A stretch of 64,000 nucleotides of DNA, from the NCBI RefSeq assembly GCF_008635795.1, contig NZ_VWRQ01000006.1, forward strand, positions 124,001 to 188,000, written 5' to 3'. Source of the stretch: Paenibacillus tepidiphilus. Its GTDB lineage: Bacteria > Bacillota > Bacilli > Paenibacillales > Paenibacillaceae. Below are positions 1 to 8,428 of this stretch, in pieces. The notes under the pieces are model-generated. The model had not been told where the DNA came from. It saw nothing but the letters and a program-made list of their open reading frames with translations, and did not search any database. The translations under genes and the position numbers were made by a program. Position 1 is the stretch's first letter. Every line of letters starts with the position of its first letter.

Positions 1-801
1 TCCGGCGCCATTATGGGCGTAGTTACACCGCTGGTCTCCGGCTTCGCACTCGAATCCATCGGCTGGCGCAGTCTGTTCCACATTTTCGGCATCATCGGAA
101 TTGTCATTACGATTCTGATGTTCTTTTTCCTCAAAGAGCCCGCCCGTACTCCCGTACCATCCGCTTCCCCCGAAGCCAGAAAGAATGTCTCATTAAAAAC
201 AGTACTCCGGAATCCGATGATCTGGGGCCTGTTCCTCAGCTATTTCAGCATTTACGCCGTCAACTGGGGCCTGTCTTCCTGGATGCCTACCTACATGGTC
301 AATGTCCGCGGACTGAATCTGAAGGAAATGGGCATGCTCTCAGCCATTCCGGCGATTATCGGCATCGTCACCATGCTGCTGGGCGGTTATGTCATGGACC
401 GTATTCCTGCAGGCAAAGACCGTAAAATTTCCGCCGCTTTCGGATTGATCGTAGCTGTTGCCCTTTACCTGATGAGTACTGCGGAGAGCATCGCCCTGTT
501 CATAACCTATGAGACCGTCGTCCGGATCGCCGCCGGCTTCGTGTCCACGCTGATCATCTCCAAATCCGTGAAGTCGATGCCCGAAACCGTTGCGGCGACA
601 GCCAGCGGCTTCGTCAATACAGGCGCCCAGCTGGCCGGCTTCCTGACGCCGATGCTGATCGGCTTCCTGGTCGATGCCTCCGGAGGCTCGTATACCACCG
701 CCTTTACGATGCTGATCGCCTTTGCCGTAATTTGCTCCGCATCGCTGCTGTTCAGCCGCCGTACCCAGCCCGATCTGCCGGCCGAGCCGCAAACGACTTG
801 A
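1..801 (+). CDS. MFS transporter, ACS-like (5' end outside window)
   Basis: The reading frame is open from the left edge, so the start and about the first half of the protein lie outside. What remains is the end of the first six-helix bundle, a basic/proline-rich central loop (KEPARTPVPSASPEARKN) and six further hydrophobic segments. The signature GLSSWMPTYMVNVRG after the loop resembles anion:cation symporter (ACS) members of the major facilitator superfamily, which take up sugar acids, peptides or other organic anions with protons or sodium. The gene ends 84 bases before the M20 amidohydrolase start on the same strand, so it probably imports that enzyme's substrate. The substrate cannot be read from the sequence. 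Confidence 0.85.
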   Translation, partial: SGAIMGVVTPLVSGFALESIGWRSLFHIFGIIGIVITILMFFFLKEPARTPVPSASPEARKNVSLKTVLRNPMIWGLFLSYFSIYAVNWGLSSWMPTYMVNVRGLNLKEMGMLSAIPAIIGIVTMLLGGYVMDRIPAGKDRKISAAFGLIVAVALYLMSTAESIALFITYETVVRIAAGFVSTLIISKSVKSMPETVAATASGFVNTGAQLAGFLTPMLIGFLVDASGGSYTTAFTMLIAFAVICSASLLFSRRTQPDLPAEPQTT

Positions 802-885
802 GCACATATGGAAAAGGCCCGCTGACGTTGGCCAAGCTCATGCTTAACAGCCACACCATTTCTAATGAACGAGGTGCCTTCATAC

Positions 886-2349
886 ATGAATATGACGATC
901 GACTTGACCCGTTTTGTATCTGAAGCCATTGAGCTGAAAAAAGAGCGTTTCACCTCTGCCAGTGACCTGATCTGGTCGTTTGCGGAAACGCGGTTTGATG
1001 AATATCAGTCTGCCGATACCTTGATCGGAGTGCTGGAAGCCGAGGGCTTCAGCATAGAGAGAGGGGTTGCGGGCCTGGCGACGGGCTTCATCGCTTCCTA
1101 CCGCTCCGGTAGCGGCGGTCCCGTGATTGCGCTGCTTGGCGAATACGATGCGCTGGCGGATCTCAGCCAGGAGGCCGGCGTCAGCGAATACCAGCCGGTG
1201 CATCCGCGCGGCAACGGCCACGGCTGCGGCCACAATCTGCTGGGCGTTGGCGCGCTCGCCGCTGCGGTGGCGGTCAAGGATTATATGGCCGGGCATCCGG
1301 AGGCTGCCGGTGAAGTGCGTTTCTATGGCTGTCCGGCCGAGGAGAGCGGCTACGGCAAGACCTACCTTGCCCGCGAAGGGTACTTCAAGGACGTCGACGC
1401 CGCCTATTCCTGGCATCCGCATGCGCTGAATGCCGTTATGCACGGCAGCTCCAACGCAGTGATCCACGCCACCTTTGCCTTCAAGGGCATCAGCGCCCAT
1501 GCCGCCGCCGCTCCGCATCTGGGACGCAGCGCGCTGGACGCCGTGGAGCTGATGAACATCGGCGCCAATTATATGCGCGAGCACATGGTGGACCAGGCCC
1601 GCCTTCATTATGCCATTACCAATTCGGGCGGCTTCGCCCCGAATGTGGTGCAGGCCGATGCGGAGGTGACCTATCTCGTCCGGGCGCCGAAATCGGCCCA
1701 GGTCCGCGAGCTGTTCGCGCGGCTCGTCAAGGTCGCCGAAGGCGCCGCGCTGATGACCGGCACGCAGATGAGCTACCGCTACGAAGGCGCCTGCGCCAAT
1801 CTGATTCCCAACAGCACACTGGAGCGGGTGCTGTATAAGCATCTCAGCGCACTCGGGGCTCCGGCTTACGAGGAGACGGAGTACGCCTATGCCCGGGCGA
1901 TCTATGAGACGCTGCCGGAGAGCAACAAGCAGGACGCGGCGGCCATGGTTGGTCCCAAGCTGGCGCCGCTGCTGGCCGGGCAACCGCTGGCAGGCTTCAT
2001 CGTGCCTTACTCCGATGAGAAGGAAATCTTCATGGGCGGCTCCACCGATGTCGCCGATGTAAGCTGGAACGTGCCTACCGCCCAGTGCGGAGTCACCACC
2101 ATGGCCTTCGGAACTCCGCTTCATGCCTGGCAGACCGTTGCCCAGGGCAAAACCTCTTACGCCCACAAAGGAATGCTCCTGGCGGCCAAGGCTATGGCGG
2201 CAGCGGCCATCGAGACGCTGCTGGAGCCGGAGCTGGTAACGAAGGCACAAGCCGAACTGCAGGAGCGTCTGGGCGGCGAAGTCTACGATTGCCTCGTGCC
2301 GGACGATGTGCAGCCGCCTAAGCAAGGAGCGGACACCCTTGCGGTTTAA
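886..2349 (+). CDS. M20 family amidohydrolase, AbgB-like
   Basis: This is a cytoplasmic zinc/manganese-dependent amidohydrolase of the M20 family, closest in appearance to the B subunit of aminobenzoyl-glutamate hydrolase. Visible metal-site motifs are GEYDAL, HGCGHNLLG, PAEESGYGK and the HPHALNAV histidines; a dimerisation lid lies in the middle (about residues 190-310). The start at 886 (MNMTIDL) is preferred over the ATG at 865 because GAGGTG at 871-876 sits 9 bases upstream of 886 and lies inside the coding sequence if 865 is used. The 3' end overlaps the sdaAB start by 11 bases, which implies translational coupling. With an upstream transporter and downstream serine dehydratase, I infer that it releases serine or a related product from an acylated or peptide-like substrate. 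The exact substrate is unknown. Confidence 0.85.
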   Translation: MNMTIDLTRFVSEAIELKKERFTSASDLIWSFAETRFDEYQSADTLIGVLEAEGFSIERGVAGLATGFIASYRSGSGGPVIALLGEYDALADLSQEAGVSEYQPVHPRGNGHGCGHNLLGVGALAAAVAVKDYMAGHPEAAGEVRFYGCPAEESGYGKTYLAREGYFKDVDAAYSWHPHALNAVMHGSSNAVIHATFAFKGISAHAAAAPHLGRSALDAVELMNIGANYMREHMVDQARLHYAITNSGGFAPNVVQADAEVTYLVRAPKSAQVRELFARLVKVAEGAALMTGTQMSYRYEGACANLIPNSTLERVLYKHLSALGAPAYEETEYAYARAIYETLPESNKQDAAAMVGPKLAPLLAGQPLAGFIVPYSDEKEIFMGGSTDVADVSWNVPTAQCGVTTMAFGTPLHAWQTVAQGKTSYAHKGMLLAAKAMAAAAIETLLEPELVTKAQAELQERLGGEVYDCLVPDDVQPPKQGADTLAV

Positions 2350-3007
2350 GGATGTCTTCTCGATCATCGGCCCGGCCATGGTTGGCCCATCCAGCTCCCA
2401 TACAGCCGGTGCCGCCCGCATCGGGCGCGTAGCCAGGCTGCTGTTCGGGGAATGCCCGGCGCAGGCCGATATTCTGCTCTACGGCTCGTTTGCCGCCACC
2501 TACCGGGGGCACGGCACAGATACGGCACTGGTCGGCGGGCTGCTGGATATGGGCACCGACGATCCGCGCCTGCCGGATGCGTTCGCGCATGCCGAAGCCG
2601 CGGGGATGTCTGTATCCATAGCCCGGGGCACAGGGCTGTACCCCCATCCCAATACTGCGGAGCTGGAGCTATCCAGCGCGGACGGGAGCAGAGCGCTGCA
2701 ATTGACCGGCACCTCCATAGGCGGCGGCAATGTGGAGATCGTCAGGATTAACGGCTTCAGCCTGAAGCTGTCGGCCTCTTATCCCACCCTGACGATCCGC
2801 CACCGGGACGAGACCGGCGTAATTGCCTTCGTCACCGGCCTGCTCGGCGGCGGCGGCATCAACATCGCCCACATGTCGGTGGACCGCCGCTCCCGGCGCG
2901 GCGAAGCGATGATGGTGCTGGAATGCGACGGCGTCCCGGGAGCTGACACACTGCAGGCGATATCCGCGCTGCCGGCGGTTGAGGAGCTGCGGTTGTTGGC
3001 GATATAG
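2339..3007 (+). CDS. sdaAB: L-serine dehydratase, beta subunit
   Basis: This is the beta subunit of the iron-sulfur L-serine dehydratase that deaminates serine to pyruvate and ammonia. The conserved N-terminal motif FSIIGPAMVGPSSSHTAGA is present, and a C-terminal ACT-type domain (about residues 150-222, TGVIAFVTGLLGGGGINIAHM) is visible. The start is taken as TTG at 2339 (MRFKDVF). AAGGAG at 2324-2329 lies 9 bases upstream, and family members begin at this point. An upstream in-frame ATG at 2306 would add 11 residues unlike the family and would place the ribosome-binding site inside the gene. It overlaps the end of the amidohydrolase gene and is followed, after 151 bases, by the alpha subunit. 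Confidence 0.92.
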   Translation: MRFKDVFSIIGPAMVGPSSSHTAGAARIGRVARLLFGECPAQADILLYGSFAATYRGHGTDTALVGGLLDMGTDDPRLPDAFAHAEAAGMSVSIARGTGLYPHPNTAELELSSADGSRALQLTGTSIGGGNVEIVRINGFSLKLSASYPTLTIRHRDETGVIAFVTGLLGGGGINIAHMSVDRRSRRGEAMMVLECDGVPGADTLQAISALPAVEELRLLAI

Positions 3008-3158
3008 GCCAGGCAGCCCCTTTCCAGCGGTCTTGCCCGCGGAATGCGGACGTGCCTGACAGACCATCTAACTTGAGCATTCAGTATGTAACCAATACTG
3101 TGGCTATCACCAGCAAAAGCGTCTCTTCTTCCATTCTGCACCGTAAAGGAGCGTCACC

Positions 3159-4037
3159 ATGAATTTCCAAACACTGAAACAGCTGTCTGAATTAGCGGAA
3201 GCCAAAAACTGTTCGTTGGGGCAGCTGATGCTCGAGGAGCAATGCGGGGAAGCCGGGGAAGACCAAGAGACCGTCCTCGCCCGGATGTATGACTATTATC
3301 AGATCATGAAGGATGCCGTGTATAAAGGGATTAACTCCGATACGACCTCCAAGAGCGGACTGACCGGCGGCGACGCCCGCCGGATGAACAGCTACCGCAG
3401 CGGAGGGGAGCCGCTGCTCGGCGGTCCGGCTGCGCTGGCCATGACCTACGCCCTTGCCGTCTCGGAGGTCAATGCCTCGATGGGCCGGATTATCGCCACA
3501 CCGACCGCAGGCTCCTGCGGCATCATCCCCGGCGTGCTGATCAGCAGCCAGGAGCGCTTCGGCTGGAGCGACGAGCAGATGGTGTATGGCCTGTTCGCTT
3601 CTGGAGCCATCGGCTATGTCATTGCCAATAACTCCTTTATCTCCGGAGCGGAAGGCGGCTGCCAGGCCGAGGTTGGCTCGGCAATCGGCATGGCGGCGGG
3701 AGCGCTCGTCGATATTCGCGGCGGCACGCCCGCCCAGGCCATTCATGCCGTCGGACTGGCGCTGAAGAATACGCTGGGCCTGATCTGCGATCCCGTTGCC
3801 GGGCTGGTGGAGATTCCCTGCATCGTCCGCAACGGCTTCGGCGCCATAACGGCGCTGGGCGCAGCCGATATGGCGCTCGCAGGCGTACGCAGCATCATCC
3901 CGTCCGACGAAGTCGTACAGGTGATGCTGGAGGTCGGCTCCGCCATGCCGGAATCGCTGCGCGAGACGGCGGGCGGAGGACTGGCCCAGACACCGACGGG
4001 CCGCAGAATTACCCGCGCGGTGCAGCAGAACGCCTGA
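3159..4037 (+). CDS. sdaAA: L-serine dehydratase, iron-sulfur alpha subunit
   Basis: This is the catalytic subunit that carries the oxygen-sensitive [4Fe-4S] cluster and works with SdaAB to convert L-serine to pyruvate. Full family length (292 residues). Conserved segments include SGLTGGDA near residue 67, TPTAGSCGIIPG, GAEGGCQAEVGSA and LICDPVAGLVEIPC, whose cysteines are the expected cluster ligands. AAAGGAG at 3145-3151 stands 7 bases before the ATG. The 151-base gap after sdaAB shows no terminator, so the two subunits are probably cotranscribed. A likely terminator (4234-4279) lies almost 200 bases downstream, beyond a short tandem repeat. Confidence 0.94.
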   Translation: MNFQTLKQLSELAEAKNCSLGQLMLEEQCGEAGEDQETVLARMYDYYQIMKDAVYKGINSDTTSKSGLTGGDARRMNSYRSGGEPLLGGPAALAMTYALAVSEVNASMGRIIATPTAGSCGIIPGVLISSQERFGWSDEQMVYGLFASGAIGYVIANNSFISGAEGGCQAEVGSAIGMAAGALVDIRGGTPAQAIHAVGLALKNTLGLICDPVAGLVEIPCIVRNGFGAITALGAADMALAGVRSIIPSDEVVQVMLEVGSAMPESLRETAGGGLAQTPTGRRITRAVQQNA

Positions 4038-4118
4038 CCACTACTGCAACTGTATAGACAGCCGCCTGCAGACTGGCCCAGACACCAGAAGCCGATGGGC
4101 TGCAGGCTTAGATACAAG

Positions 4119-4226
4119 CTGCCCGACGCCTTTCTGTCAGCTGCTGCATGCGAACTGCCCGACGCCCTTCTCTCGGCTACTGCATGCGACCTGCCCGACG
4201 CCTTACTGTTGCCGCTGCATGCAACC
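4119..4226. repeat. Three 36-base tandem repeats downstream of sdaAA
   Basis: CTGCCCGACGCC occurs at 4119, 4155 and 4191, exactly 36 bases apart. Each is followed by a similar tail ending in CTGCATGC; the third unit is one base shorter. Because 36 is a multiple of three, the units could be read as 12-residue repeats, but no convincing gene covers them. It may be a local slippage product. Confidence 0.75.
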
Positions 4227-4233
4227 GGCACAG

Positions 4234-4279
4234 CAAAGACCGTGAACCTGCCCGTCCAGGCGCAGATTCACGGTCTTTG
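4234..4279. terminator. Probable shared terminator between sdaAA and merR-like gene
   Basis: A perfect 13-base inverted repeat, CAAAGACCGTGAA with TTCACGGTCTTTG, is separated by 20 bases. It begins 24 bases beyond the minus-strand regulator stop and also lies downstream of plus-strand sdaAA. The terminal TTT is short, so efficiency is uncertain; it could serve both convergent genes. Confidence 0.65.
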
Positions 4280-4302
4280 TCAGGTTTCACGCGGGAATGC
4301 TC

Positions 4303-5199
4303 TCACTGTTCCTGCCTGGTCCCGTCAGGGCAGGGGAAGTTCGGATACTTGTCCAGGAAGAACCGGTTCGCCGCCTCCAGCTCAGCACTGTATGCACGGT
4401 AAGACGGGCTGAGCCGTTTCATCGCCGGGATGAAAATATCCCGGTAACCGGAAGCCTGCTGGAATTCAGAGAGCAGCTCCTGGAGCCTTGAAGCCGTACT
4501 GCCGCTGTAAGCGGCGGAGCGGCGGAAATCAATGTAGGCGTCTATCTTCTCCTTGTTTTCCTCCAAGTACTCGCCGATATTCTGCAGAGCCTGTCCCATT
4601 AACGCCACTGCCTCCTCCTCTAGAGCCTCATGCTCCGCAGGCATGCTTTGCTCCAGCAGCTCCACCAGCTCATCCGTCATGGGCATGGACATTTCCATCT
4701 TATCCAGCCAGGCGATCATATCGGCATAGGCCTGCCGCTGCTCCTGGCCGTTCTCCCTGAACTCCAGGAACCGGCCGAAATGTGCCGACAGAACCCTCCC
4801 GTAGCTGCCCGGAAACGCCAGCTGCAGCTTCTCTCGGATGGTAAAGGCAGCCTCGATATTGGCCGCCAGCACAGCGAGCTCGTCCGGGCCGTAACCGCCG
4901 ATCAGCATGTCCATCGCCTGCAGACGCGCCTCCCCCTGCCGCTGGCGCAGCTCCATCCCGGCCCTGACAGCAGCAAGCCGCTTCGGCCTGTCCTCACTCT
5001 GCAGAATTTCCCGGATGTCTGACACTCCTACGCCCAGCTTGCGCAGCAGCGAAATCTCCTTCAGTCTCGCCACATCATCCGCACGGTACAGCCGGTAGCC
5101 ATTGGCTTCAATCTCCGGGGCAATCAGGCCCTGCCGCTCGTAGTACTCCACTGCTTTACGCGTCAGACCGCAGGCGGCACACACCTCTTTGATTCTCAC
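4303..5199 (-). CDS. MerR family transcriptional regulator
   Basis: The N-terminal 70 residues form a MerR winged-helix DNA-binding domain (VEYYERQGLIAPEIEANGYR, then a second helical element LRKLGVGVSDIREIL). A long charged helix, the usual dimerisation coiled coil, follows. The remaining roughly 190 residues are a mostly helical, acidic ligand-binding region that I cannot assign to a ligand. I chose the GTG start at 5199 because a perfect GGAGGTGAT ends 4 bases before it and the protein then starts MRIKEV, as is typical; the ATG at 5205 overlaps that ribosome-binding site. A MerR-type promoter with a dyad lies just upstream, so autoregulation is likely. The target beyond itself is not evident. 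Confidence 0.88.
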   Translation of the reverse strand: MRIKEVCAACGLTRKAVEYYERQGLIAPEIEANGYRLYRADDVARLKEISLLRKLGVGVSDIREILQSEDRPKRLAAVRAGMELRQRQGEARLQAMDMLIGGYGPDELAVLAANIEAAFTIREKLQLAFPGSYGRVLSAHFGRFLEFRENGQEQRQAYADMIAWLDKMEMSMPMTDELVELLEQSMPAEHEALEEEAVALMGQALQNIGEYLEENKEKIDAYIDFRRSAAYSGSTASRLQELLSEFQQASGYRDIFIPAMKRLSPSYRAYSAELEAANRFFLDKYPNFPCPDGTRQEQ

Positions 5200-5217
5200 T
5201 GCCATCACCTCCAGTCC

Positions 5218-5248
5218 AGCATATAGCAGCCCCTTGGGGCCGGGTCAA
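5218..5248 (-). promoter_or_regulatory. MerR-type promoter with dyad in a 19-base spacer
   Basis: Read on the minus strand: TTGACC (-35, 5248-5243), a 19-base spacer containing the dyad GCCCCAAGGGGC (5240-5229), and TATGCT (-10, 5223-5218). The overlong spacer with a central dyad is the hallmark of promoters untwisted by MerR proteins. It sits directly before the merR-like gene's ribosome-binding site. Confidence 0.7.
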
Positions 5249-5369
5249 GCCTGCAGACATCCTGAAAATCATTCAGTTCCTGCCGCTGTTCCAATTCATG
5301 CAGCGGGCTCCCGTAACTGAAACAGGTAATAAATTGCCCCAGCGCTACTATTCCGGTGGGAACAACAAC

Positions 5370-5405
5370 AGCCCGGACCAGGAAATCCCTTCCCCGGTCC
5401 GGGCT
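5370..5405 (-). terminator. Rho-independent terminator after small membrane protein gene
   Basis: AGCCCGGACC (5370-5379) pairs with GGTCCGGGCT (5396-5405) across a 16-base loop. On the minus strand the stem is followed by TGTTGTTGTTCC. It lies 8 bases beyond the stop of the gene at 5413-5646. Confidence 0.75.
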
Positions 5406-5412
5406 GCGTCCG

Positions 5413-5646
5413 CTATGTCGCCTGCCAGATCAGCAGGATACCGACAATGATAAAAAACGCCCCTATCCACACGCCCACCGCCCCGGAGAATTTGCGCGCC
5501 TCCAGATAGGCTTCACTCGGCTCGCTCTCTCCGTCCACCTTCCAGCCCTCATTCATTCGCCAAGCGGATTCCGGATGCCGCCGGATGTACAGACTGTAGG
5601 CAATTATGGCAATTGCAATCAGTAGTATGAATATTCCGCCGCCCAT
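5413..5646 (-). CDS. Small two-helix membrane protein, DUF6199-like
   Basis: A 77-residue protein with hydrophobic segments at about residues 3-20 and 54-74. They flank a polar loop RRHPESAWRMNEGWKVDGES followed by PSEAYLEARKFSG. This loop resembles the small DUF6199-type membrane proteins of Firmicutes, but I assign it from memory only and no function is known to me. The ATG at 5646 is 10 bases from AAGGAG; a TTG two codons earlier (5652) is an alternative. It follows kimA on the same strand by 82 bases and has its own terminator, so it may be the last gene of a kimA transcript. Confidence 0.7.
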   Translation of the reverse strand: MGGGIFILLIAIAIIAYSLYIRRHPESAWRMNEGWKVDGESEPSEAYLEARKFSGAVGVWIGAFFIIVGILLIWQAT

Positions 5647-5728
5647 AAGCAATCAGCTCCTTTTCCGGATTATACGCTAACAGATGGTAAAAGTTGCTTG
5701 AAGGTCAGTGACAGCAGCGGCATGCCGG

Positions 5729-7555
5729 TTATTTTTTCAAATGATAGGGCACTGTAGTAATAATTACATCCCTGCGGTACAGCAGATGAGCCCGGAGCAG
5801 CAGGCTGGACTGGTTATGCAAAATATTGTGCCACCCCTTGCGCGGAATGAATTGCGGCACAATGACGGTCACGTGGTAATCCGACTCGCAGGCTTTGCGC
5901 TGCACGGTGTCAATGAATTTGGTCAAGGGCTGGATAATGCTGCGGTAAGGCGAGTACAGCGTGACCAGCCGGATATCGGGATGGAACCTCTTCCACTTCT
6001 CCTCGAAGGTATGCTCTTCATCCCGTTCAAACGGAACATGTACAGCAATGATCTGGCTGGCATTCAGCGACTTGGCATAACGCAGCGAATTCTCCACCAC
6101 ATGGGTGACCCCCGCCACCGGCAGAATAATGACGTTGCCGTCAAATTTCATCAAAGGTTCTTCATTGTTGCTGATACTGAGCTGATCGGCGACTGCTTCA
6201 TAATGCTTGCGGATCCGGTAGAACAGCAGAATAATCAGCGGCAGGAAGATCAGCACCGGCCACACCTGCGGGAATTTGGTCAGGAAGAACACAATCGTGA
6301 CGATGAAGCTGATTGCCGCGCCCGTCGTATTGATGGCCAGCTTGGTGCCCCAGCCCTGCGGCTTCTCGCGGAGCCATTTAATCATCATCCCGCTCTGGGA
6401 CAAGGTGAAGGGAATGAATACTCCCACGGCATACAGCGGAATCAGGTGCTCTGTACGCCCCTTGAAGGCAATAATCAGAATGATCGAAAGAATGCCCAGG
6501 CTCAGAATGCCGTTGGAATAGCCCAGCCGGTCGCCGCGCACGGTGAACATCCGGGGGATATATTTGTCCTTGGCCAGATTAACCGCCAGCAGCGGAAAGG
6601 CGGAATAGCCCGTATTCGCGGCCAGAATAAGAATCAATGCGGTCGTCCCCTGAATAAAGAAATACATCCCGCCCCGGCCAAAGATTTGCTCGGCGATTTG
6701 CGATACGACCGTAACCTCTTCTTTTGGCGTAACCCCGTAGTAATAAGCGAGCAGCACGATCCCGGAGAACAGCAGGGCCAGCAGCATCCCCATGGCCGCC
6801 AGCGTCTTGGCCGCATTGTTCGGTGCAGGCTCTTTGAAGTTGGGAATGGCGTTGGAGATCGCCTCCACCCCGGTCAGCGCCGAGCTCCCGGAGGAGAAAG
6901 CCCGCAGAAGCAGGAACAGGCTGATACCCGCCACCTGCGTGCCGAGCGGCGTATGCAGCTCAGGCGGCACATCGCCCGCCAGCACCTTGAAGATTCCGAC
7001 ACCGATCATAATAAATAAGGCCAGCACAAACAGATATACCGGATAAGCCAGGAACGAGGCTGATTCCGTAACCCCGCGCAGGTTCAGCGTCGTAATCACC
7101 AGCACGAACAAAATCGCAATCGGCACATTGTACGGATGCAGCTCCGGAAAAGCCGAAGTGATGGCGTCCGTACCCGCAGATACGCTGACTGCAACCGTGA
7201 GTATATAATCGACCAGCAGAGAGCCGCCGGCGATGAGGCCGGGGTATTTGCCCAGGTTCTCCTTGGAGACGACATACGCGCCGCCGCCGTGGGGATAAGC
7301 AAATATAATCTGGCGATAAGACAGGATTAAAGCCAGCAATAGCACAAGTACCCCGATGGCAATCGGAATCGAATACCAGAAGGCTGCGGCGCTGAGGGTA
7401 ATCAGCACGATCAGGATTTGCTCGGGACCGTATGCAACGGAGGATAAGGCATCCGAAGAGAGGATCGCCAGCGCCTTCGTTTTGTTCAGCTTCTGCTCGC
7501 CCAATTGGTTCGATTTGAGCGGCCGTCCGATCAGAAATCTTTTCAACGAAGACAT
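5729..7555 (-). CDS. kimA: KimA-type high-affinity potassium importer
   Basis: A 608-residue APC-superfamily membrane protein that closely matches Bacillus subtilis KimA (formerly YdaO), a proton-coupled potassium symporter of about the same length. Recognisable stretches include SLKRFLIGRPLKS at the start, LSSDALSSVAYGPEQIL, YPHGGGAYVVSKENLG, LLVDYILTVAVSVSAGTDAI and the FTVRGDRLGYSNGI loop. There are about 12 membrane helices, then a soluble C-terminal domain of about 145 residues ending LHNQSSLLLRAHLLYRRD. The second of two adjacent ATG codons (7555) best fits GAGG at 7565-7562 and the family N-terminus; GTG at 7567 is possible. In B. subtilis the gene is controlled by a c-di-AMP riboswitch, but I see no such motif in the 170 bases upstream here. 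Confidence 0.93.
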   Translation of the reverse strand: MSSLKRFLIGRPLKSNQLGEQKLNKTKALAILSSDALSSVAYGPEQILIVLITLSAAAFWYSIPIAIGVLVLLLALILSYRQIIFAYPHGGGAYVVSKENLGKYPGLIAGGSLLVDYILTVAVSVSAGTDAITSAFPELHPYNVPIAILFVLVITTLNLRGVTESASFLAYPVYLFVLALFIMIGVGIFKVLAGDVPPELHTPLGTQVAGISLFLLLRAFSSGSSALTGVEAISNAIPNFKEPAPNNAAKTLAAMGMLLALLFSGIVLLAYYYGVTPKEEVTVVSQIAEQIFGRGGMYFFIQGTTALILILAANTGYSAFPLLAVNLAKDKYIPRMFTVRGDRLGYSNGILSLGILSIILIIAFKGRTEHLIPLYAVGVFIPFTLSQSGMMIKWLREKPQGWGTKLAINTTGAAISFIVTIVFFLTKFPQVWPVLIFLPLIILLFYRIRKHYEAVADQLSISNNEEPLMKFDGNVIILPVAGVTHVVENSLRYAKSLNASQIIAVHVPFERDEEHTFEEKWKRFHPDIRLVTLYSPYRSIIQPLTKFIDTVQRKACESDYHVTVIVPQFIPRKGWHNILHNQSSLLLRAHLLYRRDVIITTVPYHLKK

Positions 7556-7745
7556 CATCAGCCTCACCCGACTTTTTTAATGTTATATTACCCTTGGCGC
7601 CCCTTAATAATCTGAGCCTAACCCACGCATATTTTGGGAAAATATCCGCCACTGATCATCATACGGTAAAATCCCGGTGATCGTAGCATAAGGACTCATA
7701 GACAGATGGTAATTTTTTGAATACAATAGCCTTTCAGTTCTCCAG

Positions 7746-8099
7746 CTACCCTCTCTTGAATAAATGAAACAGCGTATCTATGATATACACACCGGTATAG
7801 ACAAAGATATTGGTGATTAAAAGCCCAATGTTGATATCAAAATACGATTCAAACGTGAGATAACCAGCCAGCAGGAGGAGATGCAGCCACACAAAAGTCA
7901 GATACACCCATCCCTGAAAGACAACGGTAAAGAGCGGGACTTTACTGCTATAATGTCTAAAAAACAGCAGCCTGCTGAGCCAGGAAGCAATCCGCACACG
8001 GACAAAACTCTCCTCATACCCTGCAATTCTTGCGGTAACCACCCAAAACAATACATAATTCACGACAATCGTTAAGACAAGCTTCCCCAGCATATCCAT
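7746..8099 (-). CDS. Membrane protein of unknown function
   Basis: About 117 residues with four hydrophobic segments: near residues 5-21, a central amphipathic stretch RLLFFRHYSS, a pair at about 60-85, and a last one at about 92-110. AAGGGTGAGG precedes the ATG at 8099; ATG at 8093 is almost as good. It begins 23 bases after the neighbouring small membrane protein gene (8123-8428), so the two probably form a transcription unit and may act together. I do not recognise the family. Confidence 0.7.
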   Translation of the reverse strand: MDMLGKLVLTIVVNYVLFWVVTARIAGYEESFVRVRIASWLSRLLFFRHYSSKVPLFTVVFQGWVYLTFVWLHLLLLAGYLTFESYFDINIGLLITNIFVYTGVYIIDTLFHLFKRG

Positions 8100-8122
8100 T
8101 GGCCTCACCCTTCTCTGACGGT

Positions 8123-8428
8123 TTAGTCTGCCGCAAATATTTTCTCAAAGATAAGTATAACAACATTCGCACCGGAATCCTGCGGGTAGAGCCAAATGCT
8201 TATGATCAACGAAAGAACAATGGCTGCTCCCCATATATAAGCATTGTTAAACCTCCGGGAAAAGTAATTTCCGGTCAGGAATATCGCAATATTGACGACA
8301 TATGCAACCGGAATCGCCAGGATAAGACCCAGCCCGGTGTTCGGAAAATAGCGCCACAAAATCAGCAGCAGCAGTGTGCTGGGAATCAACGCCAATACTA
8401 TTTTACGGAGAACTGCAAATGTATTCAT
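8123..8428 (-). CDS. Membrane protein of unknown function
   Basis: A 101-residue protein with three hydrophobic stretches, including IVLALIPSTLLLLILW and AIPVAYVVNIAIFLTGNYF, and a last helix before the acidic-residue-poor end EKIFAAD. The ATG at 8428 is preferred because GGAGG ends 7 bases upstream; the longer frame to 8449 would run through that site. It is the first gene of a two-gene minus-strand pair and transcribes away from the amidase-like gene at 8743. Family not recognised. Confidence 0.72.
   Translation of the reverse strand: MNTFAVLRKIVLALIPSTLLLLILWRYFPNTGLGLILAIPVAYVVNIAIFLTGNYFSRRFNNAYIWGAAIVLSLIISIWLYPQDSGANVVILIFEKIFAAD

Noticed and set aside
880..2421. 513-codon minus-strand frame opposite the M20 gene
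   Set aside because: The plus strand has complete M20 metal-site motifs; the minus frame has no start signal or domain.
3743..4231. Minus-strand frame across the sdaAA end and the 36-base repeats
   Set aside because: It is antisense to sdaAA, and the Ser/Ala-rich repeats follow from the DNA repeat; there is no ribosome-binding site.
5708..7018. 436-codon plus-strand frame opposite kimA
   Set aside because: The minus strand is an unmistakable KimA protein; the plus frame is rich in Gln/Arg/His as expected of antisense.
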